A DNA stretch of 32,076 bases from Slackia sp. (GCA_030525985.1 JAUNDR010000018.1:1-32076); one strand, 5' to 3'; numbered from the stretch's first letter, positions 20,589-28,409 are shown. Made by a program: numbers and translations. Notes: generated by a model from the letters alone, not told the origin.

Positions 20589-22007
20589 TTAAAGCCCTTC
20601 GTAAAGCGTTTCGAGGTCGATAAGCAAAATGCGACCACCCGACGCAACTGCCTTCCTTTTCGTGCCGGCACTTACGGAGCGCTTGGTAAACAGCGCCGCC
20701 CACACGTCGCCGTATCCGCCGATCAAACGGGGCGCTTCGTCTTGAACGCGAGCAAGCGCAGCCGTCTCGTCGAACGATTCGCGCCATTTGCATTCGCCGA
20801 ATAGCGCCTGCCTCGTCAGCCTATTAGCCGCCACTGCATCGATGTCGGTCTGGCTTTTCTTGAGGGGGTCCGCCCCCCACCATTGGCCGAAGCTTATTGC
20901 AGAGAACGGAAGCCTCCCCGAAAGAGCCTGCGTACGCAGCCATTCTCGGCATATGCCTTCGAAACGCTGCCCCACATATGTGGAAAGGGCATCGCCGAAT
21001 GCCACCTGGTCGGCAACAAGCGGACCGGCACCCTGCTCGATTTCCCCCACATACGGCTTTACAAACCGGTACCAGTAGGCGAAACAGCCCTCGTTGAATA
21101 CATATATCCCCTTCCGGGAAGTTTCCACGTTTTCCCCGAACGGAACTTTTCTTTCGATGATTCCCAACGCGCGCAGCGTCGCAATATAGCGCGCCGCCGC
21201 CGTCCTCTCGATACCGAGACGATCCGCAATTTCCTTCGCCTTCACCGCACCTTGCCCGATGGCGCCGAGCACAGAGGCGTAGACGGTAGGCTCGCGAAGC
21301 TCCTGTCGCAGCAGCATCAAGGGTTCTTCGTAGAGAAAGCCCATCTTCTCGAAGAAGAGGCGCTTGATATTGTTCTCGAACGAATCGCCCGCGTCGACCA
21401 GCGACAGATAATACGGTGTTCCACCGATGCATGAATAGTATTTCACCTGGTCTTCAAGCGAAATCCCTTCAAGCATGCGAGCAGAATCGAGATAGCCGAA
21501 CGCCGACAGCTTAAGTTGCGCCGTCCTTCGTCCGAATAAGGGACTCTCCCTTCCCAAAACCTCGCTTTCCATGAACCCCTGGTTGCTCCCCGAAAGAATC
21601 AAATAGATATTCGACCCTTTCATGCGACGGTCGATAGCTATTTGCATGATGGAAGGAAGCGAGGGGTTTGCTTTGGCCGCATAGGGAAACTCATCGAACA
21701 CAAGCACGATGCGTTCGTCACGAGACTGTTCAACCACGAAATCGAATGCATCATCCCACGTGCCGAACGGAGGCATCGACGTCGGTAAATCGAAAAAATC
21801 ATAGACAGTTTTGGAGAAGTCGGAAAGATTCTCTTTGTCGACCTGGATTTTCGCCGTGAAGAAGAGTGTTCTTCGCGAGCGCGAAAACTCCTCTATCAGC
21901 GTGGTCTTGCCGACACGCCTCCTGCCATAAAGCACCAGCATCTGGAAACCAGGGGCATCGTAGAGGCGATTCATCTCGGCCAATTCCCTTTCACGCCCGA
22001 CGAACAT
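20589..22007 (-). CDS. AAA-family ATPase with DUF234 C-terminus, 472 aa
   Basis: P-loop ATPase of the 'archaeal ATPase' family found scattered in bacteria and archaea; function unknown. Walker A is GRRRVGKTT (about residues 29-37), Walker B is VLVFDEFPY, and an arginine or sensor region follows in ILSGSNQGFMESEVLG. The middle has a winged-helix part (AKEIADRLGIERTAAARYIATLRALGIIERK). The C-terminal DUF234 domain contains FGECKWR, a nuclease-like core in this family. The ATG at 22007 has GGAGG 4 nt upstream; the longer TTG start is not used. Codon use is less GC-biased than in neighbours such as cysK, which fits horizontal transfer. It lies next to a truncated LuxR gene and is preceded by a strong palindromic operator. 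Confidence 0.85.
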   Translation of the reverse strand: MFVGRERELAEMNRLYDAPGFQMLVLYGRRRVGKTTLIEEFSRSRRTLFFTAKIQVDKENLSDFSKTVYDFFDLPTSMPPFGTWDDAFDFVVEQSRDERIVLVFDEFPYAAKANPSLPSIMQIAIDRRMKGSNIYLILSGSNQGFMESEVLGRESPLFGRRTAQLKLSAFGYLDSARMLEGISLEDQVKYYSCIGGTPYYLSLVDAGDSFENNIKRLFFEKMGFLYEEPLMLLRQELREPTVYASVLGAIGQGAVKAKEIADRLGIERTAAARYIATLRALGIIERKVPFGENVETSRKGIYVFNEGCFAYWYRFVKPYVGEIEQGAGPLVADQVAFGDALSTYVGQRFEGICREWLRTQALSGRLPFSAISFGQWWGADPLKKSQTDIDAVAANRLTRQALFGECKWRESFDETAALARVQDEAPRLIGGYGDVWAALFTKRSVSAGTKRKAVASGGRILLIDLETLYEGL

Positions 22008-22022
22008 GGCTCCTCCGATCAA

Positions 22023-22067
22023 ATTAGTATAATCGTGATTAGTATAATCTAAATTATACTAATCACG
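22023..22067 (-). promoter_or_regulatory. Promoter/operator of the ATPase gene with three 15-nt-spaced half-sites
   Basis: ATTAGTATAAT occurs at 22023-22033 and 22038-22048 and inverted at 22053-22063, exactly 15 nt apart. The last two extend into a perfect 15-bp inverted repeat (22034-22048 with 22053-22067, 4-nt loop). On the minus strand the inverted copy contains TATAAT (22053-22058), a plausible -10, so the sites overlap the start of transcription. No convincing -35. This looks like a repressor site, perhaps autoregulatory. Confidence 0.65.
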
Positions 22068-22100
22068 TCTCTATCGAAAAGCAGTCTTCAACCTCCTCTT

Positions 22101-22135
22101 AAAACAAAAAGGCCCGGCGGAGGGTGCCGGGCCTT
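22101..22135 (-). terminator. Rho-independent terminator of the flavoprotein-cytochrome operon
   Basis: Minus-strand stem AAGGCCCGGC / GCCGGGCCTT with a 7-nt loop (22109-22135), followed by TTTGTTTT. It lies about 130 nt after the cytochrome stop. Confidence 0.9.
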
Positions 22136-22267
22136 GATGGAAAACGACGGACGCGTCCGGGAGGGAGGGAAAGACGCGCACGTCAGGAATTGGCTGTCGC
22201 AACGCTTCAGAGAGACGCCGCCCCTTTGGAGCACACCGATCGAGCGCAGATGCTTCGATCGACCTCG

Positions 22268-22945
22268 CTACGCCCCGTGAGAAACTGGACGCTCGCGAAT
22301 TTCGTGGCAATTTCCACAGGTGAATACGCCGCGGTGATGGCACTGGGCGCACCATTTGGTGGCATCTTTCTGCATATCTTCGGAATGCACCTTGTGGCAA
22401 TCGATGCACGTCGGCTGATTGGCGTCGTGCTGCTCGTTGCTGTCGTATTTATGCGGATTGACCTGATTACCGTTAGAGTCGGTCAAAAACACTTTGCCCT
22501 CGGTCTGCGCGGCCATCTCTTCCATGGTGCCGTGGCACTCGGGAACCTGGCAGCTTTGATCGTCGACAGTGACTTTGCTCGCCTTTAAATCGGCGGTCTT
22601 CTCCATATCGCCGTATTTCAAATCCGTATGAGATTCGGCAAGGGAGTCCTCGGCAGTATGGCACTGAACGCATTCCAGGTCGGCGTGCTCGGACGCCTGC
22701 GGGCACTTCTCATCAGCCATCGTGGCAGCTTCCGTGGAGTGACACGTCTGGCAATCGCTTTCCATGCTCCACTCTACCGGCTGTGCCATCAACGGGTCTT
22801 CCTTGGCCTCCTTGGCAGCAGGGTCCGCCTGCTTCGGAGAGCATCCCATGATGCTGCCCAAGGCAAGCGCAAGAGCGCATACGATGCCGATGGTCGCAAA
22901 AACGACCAGGCTCTTGCGCGAATTGGTTGAAATCGCTTTCGTCAT
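22268..22945 (-). CDS. Multiheme cytochrome c lipoprotein, 225 aa
   Basis: Predicted membrane-anchored electron carrier. The N-terminus has a basic start, a hydrophobic stretch (about residues 12-33) and a lipobox ending IMGC, giving a lipid-anchored Cys35 on the outer face. Five CXXCH heme sites are visible: CQTCH (65-69), CVQCH (92-96), CIDCH (180-184), CAQCH (199-203) and CGNCH (210-214). A sixth site has the unusual form CX4CH (132-138, CQVPECH), as in some tetraheme cytochromes. Spare histidines are available as distal ligands. The gene is 107 nt downstream of the flavoprotein gene in the same direction and ends at a strong terminator. By context it feeds electrons from the quinone pool to the flavoprotein, as in the Cgr1/Cgr2 pair of Eggerthella lenta. 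Confidence 0.92.
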   Translation of the reverse strand: MTKAISTNSRKSLVVFATIGIVCALALALGSIMGCSPKQADPAAKEAKEDPLMAQPVEWSMESDCQTCHSTEAATMADEKCPQASEHADLECVQCHTAEDSLAESHTDLKYGDMEKTADLKASKVTVDDQSCQVPECHGTMEEMAAQTEGKVFLTDSNGNQVNPHKYDSNEQHDANQPTCIDCHKVHSEDMQKDATKWCAQCHHRGVFTCGNCHEIRERPVSHGA

Positions 22946-22992
22946 GTTCGTTTGTCCTTACTTAAAGGGTCATGGCCTCGCGCATCGGCATG

Positions 22993-23020
22993 GCGGGGCG
23001 ACGCGCGAACATCGCCCCGC
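22993..23020. repeat. Stem-loop in the flavoprotein-cytochrome spacer
   Basis: Perfect 9-bp arms GCGGGGCGA / TCGCCCCGC with a 10-nt loop, no U-tract. It may set the ratio of the two gene products by stabilising an mRNA end. Confidence 0.5.
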
Positions 23021-23052
23021 TTCATTGCTATCGCATAAACGCGCTTGAAAGA

Positions 23053-24714
23053 CTATTCGGCATCCCAGCTCTCGAGACCGGCGCAGTGGCGCGCGGAAAT
23101 GCGGCCCCACACCTGGTTCTCGGCGTTGTTGCCGCCGGTGATGCCGTAGCTGTGGCTCTGGAAATTGCCGAAGCAGCCCGCAGCGTACAGACGCGGAATG
23201 GGGTTGTCGGCGGGGTCGAGCACCTGGCCGTTGGCGTTCTTCTTCGGGCCGCCCAGCGTGGAGCAGGAACCCGGATACACGCTGATGGCGTAGTACGGGC
23301 CGCCGTCCAGCTTGGTCATGGTCTCGGCGGAACGGTCGAAGCGAGCGTCGACACCGGCGTCACAGAAGCCCTGGTACTCATCGAAGGTCGCCTTCAGGGT
23401 ATCGATGTCCATCCACTCGTCGAATTCCTTCATCTTCGCACCGAGTTCTTCGATGGTGTTGCCGGTAAGAATCCAGCCGCGCTCGAGCTCGGCCTTGTTG
23501 TCCTGAGACCAGCCATCCCACGCACGCAGCTCTTCAGGCAAGTCGGATGCGAAATTACCGCACTCGAAGAAGTCGCCCTGAGAAGTGGAAAGCTTGCCCG
23601 CATCGAAGCAGCTCTGGTCGAAGATGCACCAGGTGGGAATGCGGTCGTAATCGTCAATTTCGTCGCTGAAGGACAGAAGCGTATGCCAACCGTTATGCGG
23701 CGAGCCCATCTTGTTCTCGTCCACATAGCGACGACCCAGGCGGTTCACGTTGAAGTACGAGAACGCGGGCATGAAGTACAGGATGGAGAAATCGTATTCG
23801 GGATCGCGGGTCCACATGGAGTACATGGAGATGGCCATGTCGGTATGCCACAGTTTCGCGCCGACCTTCTCGACCATGGTCATGCCGTCGCCGGTATTCC
23901 ACTTCCAGCCCTCGAACTTGAACGGGGAGCACTTCAGGTAGTAATCCTTCATCTCCTCGTTGAACTCGAAGCCACCCGTGCACATGATGACGCCCTTGCG
24001 AGCCTTGACGGCCTTTTTGGTGCCGTCCTCGCCGATCAAGGTGTAGCAGCCGACGATTTCTTTGGTCTCGGGGTTCTGGATGAGTTCCTCGTCATGGCAG
24101 TCGAACAAAACCTCGACGCCGAGCTCCTCGCGCTTCGCATCGAGCTCGCGGAAGGTCAGCATGCCGAAACCGTCGACGGAGGACAGCTTGCAAGCGCCCT
24201 CGTACTTGCCGCCGTCGAGGAACCAGTACTCGGGGATGGCACCTGCGAGAGCCTGCTCCACGACCTCGTAAGTCATGCCGTATTTGTCGGCATACTCGGT
24301 ATTGCGAACGGCCTCGTTGACCCAAGCCTCGATCATGTCATCCGGGGTCTTGCCATGCGTGAATGCGCGAATATAGTCGGCGAAGAGTTCCTTTTTGTCC
24401 TCTTCGACGATGGTCCACTCGCCGTTGTTGATACGGCTGTTGCCGCCGCCTTCGACCGGAGCCTTTTCGAGAACGAGAACCTTCTGGCCGCACTCGTCAG
24501 CCGCAATCAGCGAGGCCCACATACCAGCACCGCCGTAGCCGATAACCAAAACATCGGTCTCGTAGTCCCAGGAAGCCGGCATCCAGTCGGCGGATGCGGA
24601 ATCGGAGCCACCCGCGCAGCCCGCCAGCGTGGCGGCGCCCGCCATAGCGGCACCGGTCAAAGCAGCACCCTTCAGGAAATTACGACGGGAGAACCCCATT
24701 TCCTTATCGCTCAT
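23053..24714 (-). CDS. Tat-exported FAD-binding reductase, fumarate-reductase-like, 553 aa
   Basis: Flavoprotein of the fumarate reductase/succinate dehydrogenase superfamily. The start MSDKEMGFSRRNFLKG gives a twin-arginine motif (Arg10, Arg11), a hydrophobic stretch and a lipobox-like LAGC (Cys33), so it is exported folded and probably lipid-anchored. The FAD motif is at 54-64 (DVLVIGYGGAG), with EKAP at 83-86 and GGGNSRINNG at 89-98. The active-site positions of fumarate reductases are changed: the acid-catalyst Arg region reads GRRYVDENKMG (327-337), the HHTMGG motif is SCSTLGG, and the last domain reads YGITGGNNAENQVWGR (523-538) instead of the usual HGANR. AAGGAGG precedes the ATG. It has no heme domain and relies on the cytochrome gene downstream. 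Substrate unknown; it belongs with the reductases that gut Actinobacteria use for dietary or host metabolites. Confidence 0.9.
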   Translation of the reverse strand: MSDKEMGFSRRNFLKGAALTGAAMAGAATLAGCAGGSDSASADWMPASWDYETDVLVIGYGGAGMWASLIAADECGQKVLVLEKAPVEGGGNSRINNGEWTIVEEDKKELFADYIRAFTHGKTPDDMIEAWVNEAVRNTEYADKYGMTYEVVEQALAGAIPEYWFLDGGKYEGACKLSSVDGFGMLTFRELDAKREELGVEVLFDCHDEELIQNPETKEIVGCYTLIGEDGTKKAVKARKGVIMCTGGFEFNEEMKDYYLKCSPFKFEGWKWNTGDGMTMVEKVGAKLWHTDMAISMYSMWTRDPEYDFSILYFMPAFSYFNVNRLGRRYVDENKMGSPHNGWHTLLSFSDEIDDYDRIPTWCIFDQSCFDAGKLSTSQGDFFECGNFASDLPEELRAWDGWSQDNKAELERGWILTGNTIEELGAKMKEFDEWMDIDTLKATFDEYQGFCDAGVDARFDRSAETMTKLDGGPYYAISVYPGSCSTLGGPKKNANGQVLDPADNPIPRLYAAGCFGNFQSHSYGITGGNNAENQVWGRISARHCAGLESWDAE

Positions 24715-24876
24715 TTCTCCTCCTTGTTCTGAGCGAATCGCAACCGCCTCCCTACGACGGCCGTTCATCGCACTAAGCGACGCCATCATAGAAAGCGAAG
24801 GGAATCTTCTCGTCCGGTCGAGAATCGTATTTTTCTATATTTGCATTTCACCTGTTCAGAAAGGCATATATAGGCC

Positions 24877-24895
24877 ATACGATGCGGAATCGTAT
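24877..24895. promoter_or_regulatory. Dyad between the flavoprotein and LuxR genes
   Basis: ATACGAT, 5 nt, ATCGTAT (centre 24886). Extra half-sites lie at 24824-24830 (ATCGTAT) and 24922-24927 (ATACGA). The region is the shared regulatory zone of the divergent genes. A likely plus-strand promoter is TTGCAT (24841-24846) with CATATA (24865-24870), spacer 18. The 7-5-7 symmetry resembles a site for a dimeric LuxR-type protein. Confidence 0.5.
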
Positions 24896-24979
24896 TTCAT
24901 GAGAGAAGCGCAGGCACTAAGATACGACCCGTAAATCAGCGGAAACCGAAGCATGCGGCATCCGCGCGGAGGGGGATTC

Positions 24980-26521
24980 ATGCATCATATCGAACAGGTC
25001 GACGAGTCGACCGGGCGCGACGCCGCGCGCCGGTTCGACGCACCCAAAATTCTCGAATATGCAATAACGCTGCTCGGTTTCGGATTCTGCCGCGCGTGGA
25101 TTGTCGCCTGCCTGTCTTTAGCAGCCGCAAAAGACACGCTTATGGGAGCGAATTGGGCCTATCTCGTCATGGGCGCAATCGCTGCGCTCTTCATCGCCTT
25201 TGCCGTGCGCAAAAATATCGGACGAAACGATCGGCTGCACGAGCACATCGTCGAAGCGGGTCTCGTGCTCGCCACGTCCTCCGCAGCCATCGCCATCGCA
25301 GCGGCGGCCATCGGTTCGCCGTTGTTTGTCTTTGCGGGCGTCATGACAGGAGGCGTTGCGGCAGGCATACTGCAAATCCTTTGGGGAGAACGCTTCTGCG
25401 GCGGCAGCACCCGATTCGTTGTCATCTGCTCGGCGGCAGCAGCCATCGTAACGGCGCTCCTTTTGTCGATAACGCCACTGTGGGCACGGGTTTTCTCCTG
25501 TGCCGCCTTCCCTTTGGCTTCGCTTGCCCTCTATATTGCGCAATGCAAGATAACAAAAATATCCTGGCGCACGGGGCTTACCGAAGAAGACCTTGAAGAA
25601 ACGACGGCTCCCCGCGCTGATATTTCCTCCGAAAACTCGACCGAACGCGATAGCGACGGCAGCAGGGCACTGGGGAAACTCATGTTCTCGATCGCCATGT
25701 TCTCGTTTCTCGCCCGCATTTTCGATTCCGTTCCCATCGGCGAAAACGATCCCTTCTCGCCATTCGGGGGAAGCGCGATATTCGCGCTCGTCGTCACAGG
25801 GCTCGCGTTTCTTGTTCTGGCGGCTGTGTTCAAAAACCGCTTCGACGCCGCGACGGTCTACCGTATCTCGATACCCGTCATGGTTGCAGGCTTGACCGCG
25901 CTCGCTTTGCTCTTCGAGCAAAATCCCGCCATATCGGTGCTGTTTATCGGCATCGGCTACGAATTCTTCGATATTCTCGCCTGGATTTTATTCGCTCATC
26001 TATCAAAAGAAGACCGCCGCGGAGCGCTTTACATCTACGGACTCGGCGTAGCGTGCATGTTCCTCGGAATGGCGGCAGGTATTTTAGCGGGAGAGCTGAT
26101 TCATATACTCGTGAGCAATGATTTCTTGCAGATGAGCGTCGTGGTTTTGTTCTGCATCATGTCGCTCGTCGTCACGGGATTCATGGTTTTGCCCGAAAGC
26201 GCCGTGGCGAAACTTGCCGCACGCGAACCCGCCGAACGAAATCAGGAAGAAGCCGAAGAAAACGGCAGTTCGGAAGATGTCATGTCGAGCATCGAGGACC
26301 GGTGCGCTTCAACAGCGCAGCGATTCGGCCTGACGCCACGCGAGAGCGAGATTCTCGTGCTTCTGGCGAAAGGGCGGACCATCGCCATCATCGCCCGCGA
26401 CTTGCAGATAGCCAAAGGCACCGCCCGCACGCACACGGAGCGCATTTACCGAAAGCTCGACGTGCATAAGCAGCAAGAACTCATCGACCTGGTGGAACGT
26501 GCGAATGATACACGGCAATAG
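24980..26521 (+). CDS. Membrane-bound LuxR-family regulator, 12 helices plus C-terminal HTH, 513 aa
   Basis: Transcription regulator anchored in the membrane. I count about 12 hydrophobic helices (residues about 25-430) forming a transporter-like sensor part, split by an acidic cytoplasmic loop (about 200-230). A second acidic linker is followed by a LuxR DNA-binding domain at about 448-505 (FGLTPRESEILVLLAKGRTI then HTERIYRKLDVHKQQELIDLV). The start at 24980 has GGAGGGGG 5 nt upstream. This architecture is expanded in Eggerthellaceae, where such regulators often sit beside a reductase they control. Here it diverges from the flavoprotein gene, with a dyad between, so it probably senses the acceptor substrate and switches on the reductase operon. 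It has no classical phosphoacceptor domain. Confidence 0.9.
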   Translation: MHHIEQVDESTGRDAARRFDAPKILEYAITLLGFGFCRAWIVACLSLAAAKDTLMGANWAYLVMGAIAALFIAFAVRKNIGRNDRLHEHIVEAGLVLATSSAAIAIAAAAIGSPLFVFAGVMTGGVAAGILQILWGERFCGGSTRFVVICSAAAAIVTALLLSITPLWARVFSCAAFPLASLALYIAQCKITKISWRTGLTEEDLEETTAPRADISSENSTERDSDGSRALGKLMFSIAMFSFLARIFDSVPIGENDPFSPFGGSAIFALVVTGLAFLVLAAVFKNRFDAATVYRISIPVMVAGLTALALLFEQNPAISVLFIGIGYEFFDILAWILFAHLSKEDRRGALYIYGLGVACMFLGMAAGILAGELIHILVSNDFLQMSVVVLFCIMSLVVTGFMVLPESAVAKLAAREPAERNQEEAEENGSSEDVMSSIEDRCASTAQRFGLTPRESEILVLLAKGRTIAIIARDLQIAKGTARTHTERIYRKLDVHKQQELIDLVERANDTRQ

Positions 26522-26684
26522 CCGCAGCCTCATCGAAGCGGACAGCATGCGGTAACAAGGCTCCCTCCCGAAAAGCCGGCCCCTCCTTCTCTTAAAGGAA
26601 ACAAGAGAAAGCCTTATCCAAACAAACACGTCGACGGCACCTAGGAATCATCTTTTTCACAGGAACCGAGAGTATTCACCCTAA

Positions 26685-26728
26685 GCGCACAGCCGGCACA
26701 TGGTAGGCGTCCCATGCGCCGGCTGCGC
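26685..26728 (-). repeat. Long stem-loop abutting the cyclophilin stop codon
   Basis: Arms of about 16 bp (GCGCA-CA-GCCGGC-A-CATGG with CCATG-C-GCCGGC-TGCGC), loop 8 nt, directly after the stop. No U-tract follows on minus. It is probably a transcript-end structure, comparable to the one at 13843-13881. Confidence 0.5.
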
Positions 26729-26730
26729 CC

Positions 26731-27285
26731 CTATGCCGTCGCGCCTTCGATAACGATGCGTTCGATGCGATCGCCCACGCGTAACGCATGCACCACGTCG
26801 AGTCCTTCTATCGTTTTGCCGAATACCGTGTATTTGTCATCGAATTCAGGCTGATCGGCCAACGAAAAATAGAACTGGCAACTTCCCGAGTTGGGATCGG
26901 ATTTATGGGCAAGCACCAAGGAGCCGTCCTCATGGTGGTTTTTCGGATTGGAACCCCATTCGTCCTTGATGCGGAAATCGGCCTCGCCCGTGCCGGGATG
27001 CATGCCGTGGAGCACGCCGCGCATAGCCTGATACACCTGATTCGGGGGCATATTACGCGTAATCGGGCATCCGCCCACCACAACCGAATCCTCCTTGCGC
27101 GCATGGAAAGCCAATTTGTCGTAGAAGCCCTCTTGGGCCAACTGGACGAATTGCCCCACCGTCAACGGACATTCGGCACCGAATAATTCGACACGAATGA
27201 CGCCGCGAACGGTTTCGATGACAGCGACTTCGTTTCCGTTCGGAATATATTCCGGATCGCGCACTTCTCTGACCACCATTGCCAT
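26731..27285 (-). CDS. Cyclophilin-type peptidyl-prolyl isomerase, 184 aa
   Basis: Cytoplasmic cyclophilin-fold protein; no signal peptide. Recognised from TVRGVIRVELFGAECPLTVGQFVQLAQEGFYDKLAFH, VLHGMHPGTGEADFRIKDEW, GSLVLAHKSDPNSGSCQFYFSLADQPEFDDKYTVFGKTIEGLDVV. Active-site residues differ from human CypA: the FHR motif reads FHARKED (Ala62 where the catalytic Arg55 would be, with Arg63 next), and His126 is replaced by Tyr152 in the KYTVFGK block. It may therefore have low isomerase activity or different substrates. The start at 27285 has AGGAGGG about 6 nt upstream. It has no operon partner. Confidence 0.9.
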   Translation of the reverse strand: MAMVVREVRDPEYIPNGNEVAVIETVRGVIRVELFGAECPLTVGQFVQLAQEGFYDKLAFHARKEDSVVVGGCPITRNMPPNQVYQAMRGVLHGMHPGTGEADFRIKDEWGSNPKNHHEDGSLVLAHKSDPNSGSCQFYFSLADQPEFDDKYTVFGKTIEGLDVVHALRVGDRIERIVIEGATA

Positions 27286-27720
27286 AAGTTCCCTCCTGAC
27301 CGTGCATACTTAAGAGCCGCCAAACTGCAACCACTGCAACGACCATAGGGCAAGCGCCCGTATATCGCATCGGTACGAGAATCGTATTCATGGCTTACGA
27401 AAAGAATTCCCATTTCACAGCAGCAAAGCGCGCTCGCGTAATCGCGCCGGCGCTTCCCGATTCCGCTTGCCGACCTCAAGCGCTTGCGCGCACGGTGAAA
27501 GCGCGATTCACCCGATTCGAATACCCGCCTCCCTCGAGCGAGAGGCGGTCGAGCAATCCCCCGCCACACAAGCAACCTATCGCCCTCGCAATTCGAACGG
27601 TCCGCTACGATTCGAACGAGCCATCCTCCGAGCGAGCGGCACACCTCCTCTTTCGAGTGCTTCGACCCGCACAACCCCACCCGCAACCAACGCAGCTCTC
27701 GCTCAACTTCCCCCGAATCA
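27286..27720. other. Non-coding stretch between the cyclophilin gene and the IS element
   Basis: No gene recognised. It contains a palindrome TACGA-GAA-TCGTA (27374-27386), about 90 nt upstream of the cyclophilin start, sharing a 13-mer (CGAGAATCGTATT) with 24819-24831. Further on is a stem CCGCCTC / GAGGCGG near 27525-27550. An open frame on plus from 27390 lacks a ribosome binding site and runs into the IS end. TTCGAA-containing words near 27518 and 27610 do not build tRNA arms. Confidence 0.5.
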
Positions 27721-27746
27721 AAACCACCCGTGATAACGGGTGGTTT
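27721..27746. repeat. Right-end hairpin of the IS200-type element
   Basis: Perfect 10-bp stem with loop TGATAA. A second stem GCCGGCG / CGCCGGC (27776-27797) stands inside the element nearby. Confidence 0.7.
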
Positions 27747-27859
27747 GCTCTTAGGGTGTAACCCTCGGAATGCCAGCCGGCGCCTAAAGACGCCGGCCTT
27801 CTCTTCGTTCAGGCCTCGCTGCTGTTGACTCGTGGCAAGCCGGCCGAGCCGGCCCGCCG

Positions 27860-28318
27860 TCACCTCGACCCGAACGGGTCCTCGTATTCCTTGACGCTCA
27901 GCTTGTCCTGAGCGATGTCGGAGGCCTCCTGCTCCCTGACGTACTTCGCGATCGTCGCCTCGTTCAGACCGACGGTCGTCACGTAGTAGCCCTCGGCCCA
28001 GAACTTCCTGTTGCCGTACTTGTACCTGAGGTTCGCGTGCCTGTCGAAAATCATCAGGGAGCTCTTCCCCTTCAGATACCCCATGAAGCTCGAGGCCGAC
28101 ATCTTCGGCGGGATGGACGCGAGCATGTGCACGTGGTCGGGCATCAGATGCCCCTCGATGATCTCGACCCCCTTGTACTCGCAAAGCCTCCTGAGTATCT
28201 CCCCTATGTCTTTCCTTATTTGTCCGTATATGGCTTTGCGCCTATACTTCGGCGTGAACACGATGTGGTACTTGCACAGCCATTTCGTGTGCGACAGGCT
28301 GTGGGCCTTCTGCGCCAT
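27860..28318 (-). CDS. tnpA: IS200/IS605-family transposase TnpA, 152 aa
   Basis: HUH-type Y1 transposase that cuts and joins single-stranded DNA. The HUH histidines are His62 and His64 (MPDHVHML), and the catalytic tyrosine is Tyr126 in IAKYVREQE. The start MAQKAHSLSHTKWLCKYHIV is the classic IS200 N-terminus (YHIVFTPKYRRK follows). Full length for the family, with no frameshift, so it is probably active. The ATG at 28318 follows GGTGG; the longer frame to 28363 is not needed. Confidence 0.95.
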   Translation of the reverse strand: MAQKAHSLSHTKWLCKYHIVFTPKYRRKAIYGQIRKDIGEILRRLCEYKGVEIIEGHLMPDHVHMLASIPPKMSASSFMGYLKGKSSLMIFDRHANLRYKYGNRKFWAEGYYVTTVGLNEATIAKYVREQEASDIAQDKLSVKEYEDPFGSR

Positions 28319-28409
28319 GGCCACCACCACCCTTTCTCCTGGAAATCTTGACGGCCTGAACAATCGTCAATATCGGGCGGAAGGGTGGTTTTGTAAAGCC
28401 TTTTCTCAT

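Noticed and set aside
27500..27625. tRNA-like words containing TTCGAA
   Set aside because: The flanking bases do not form a T-arm or acceptor stem; no cloverleaf can be drawn.
27390..27761. 123-codon plus-strand open frame before the IS element
   Set aside because: No ribosome binding site, Pro/Arg-rich shadow composition, and it ends inside the IS right-end hairpin.
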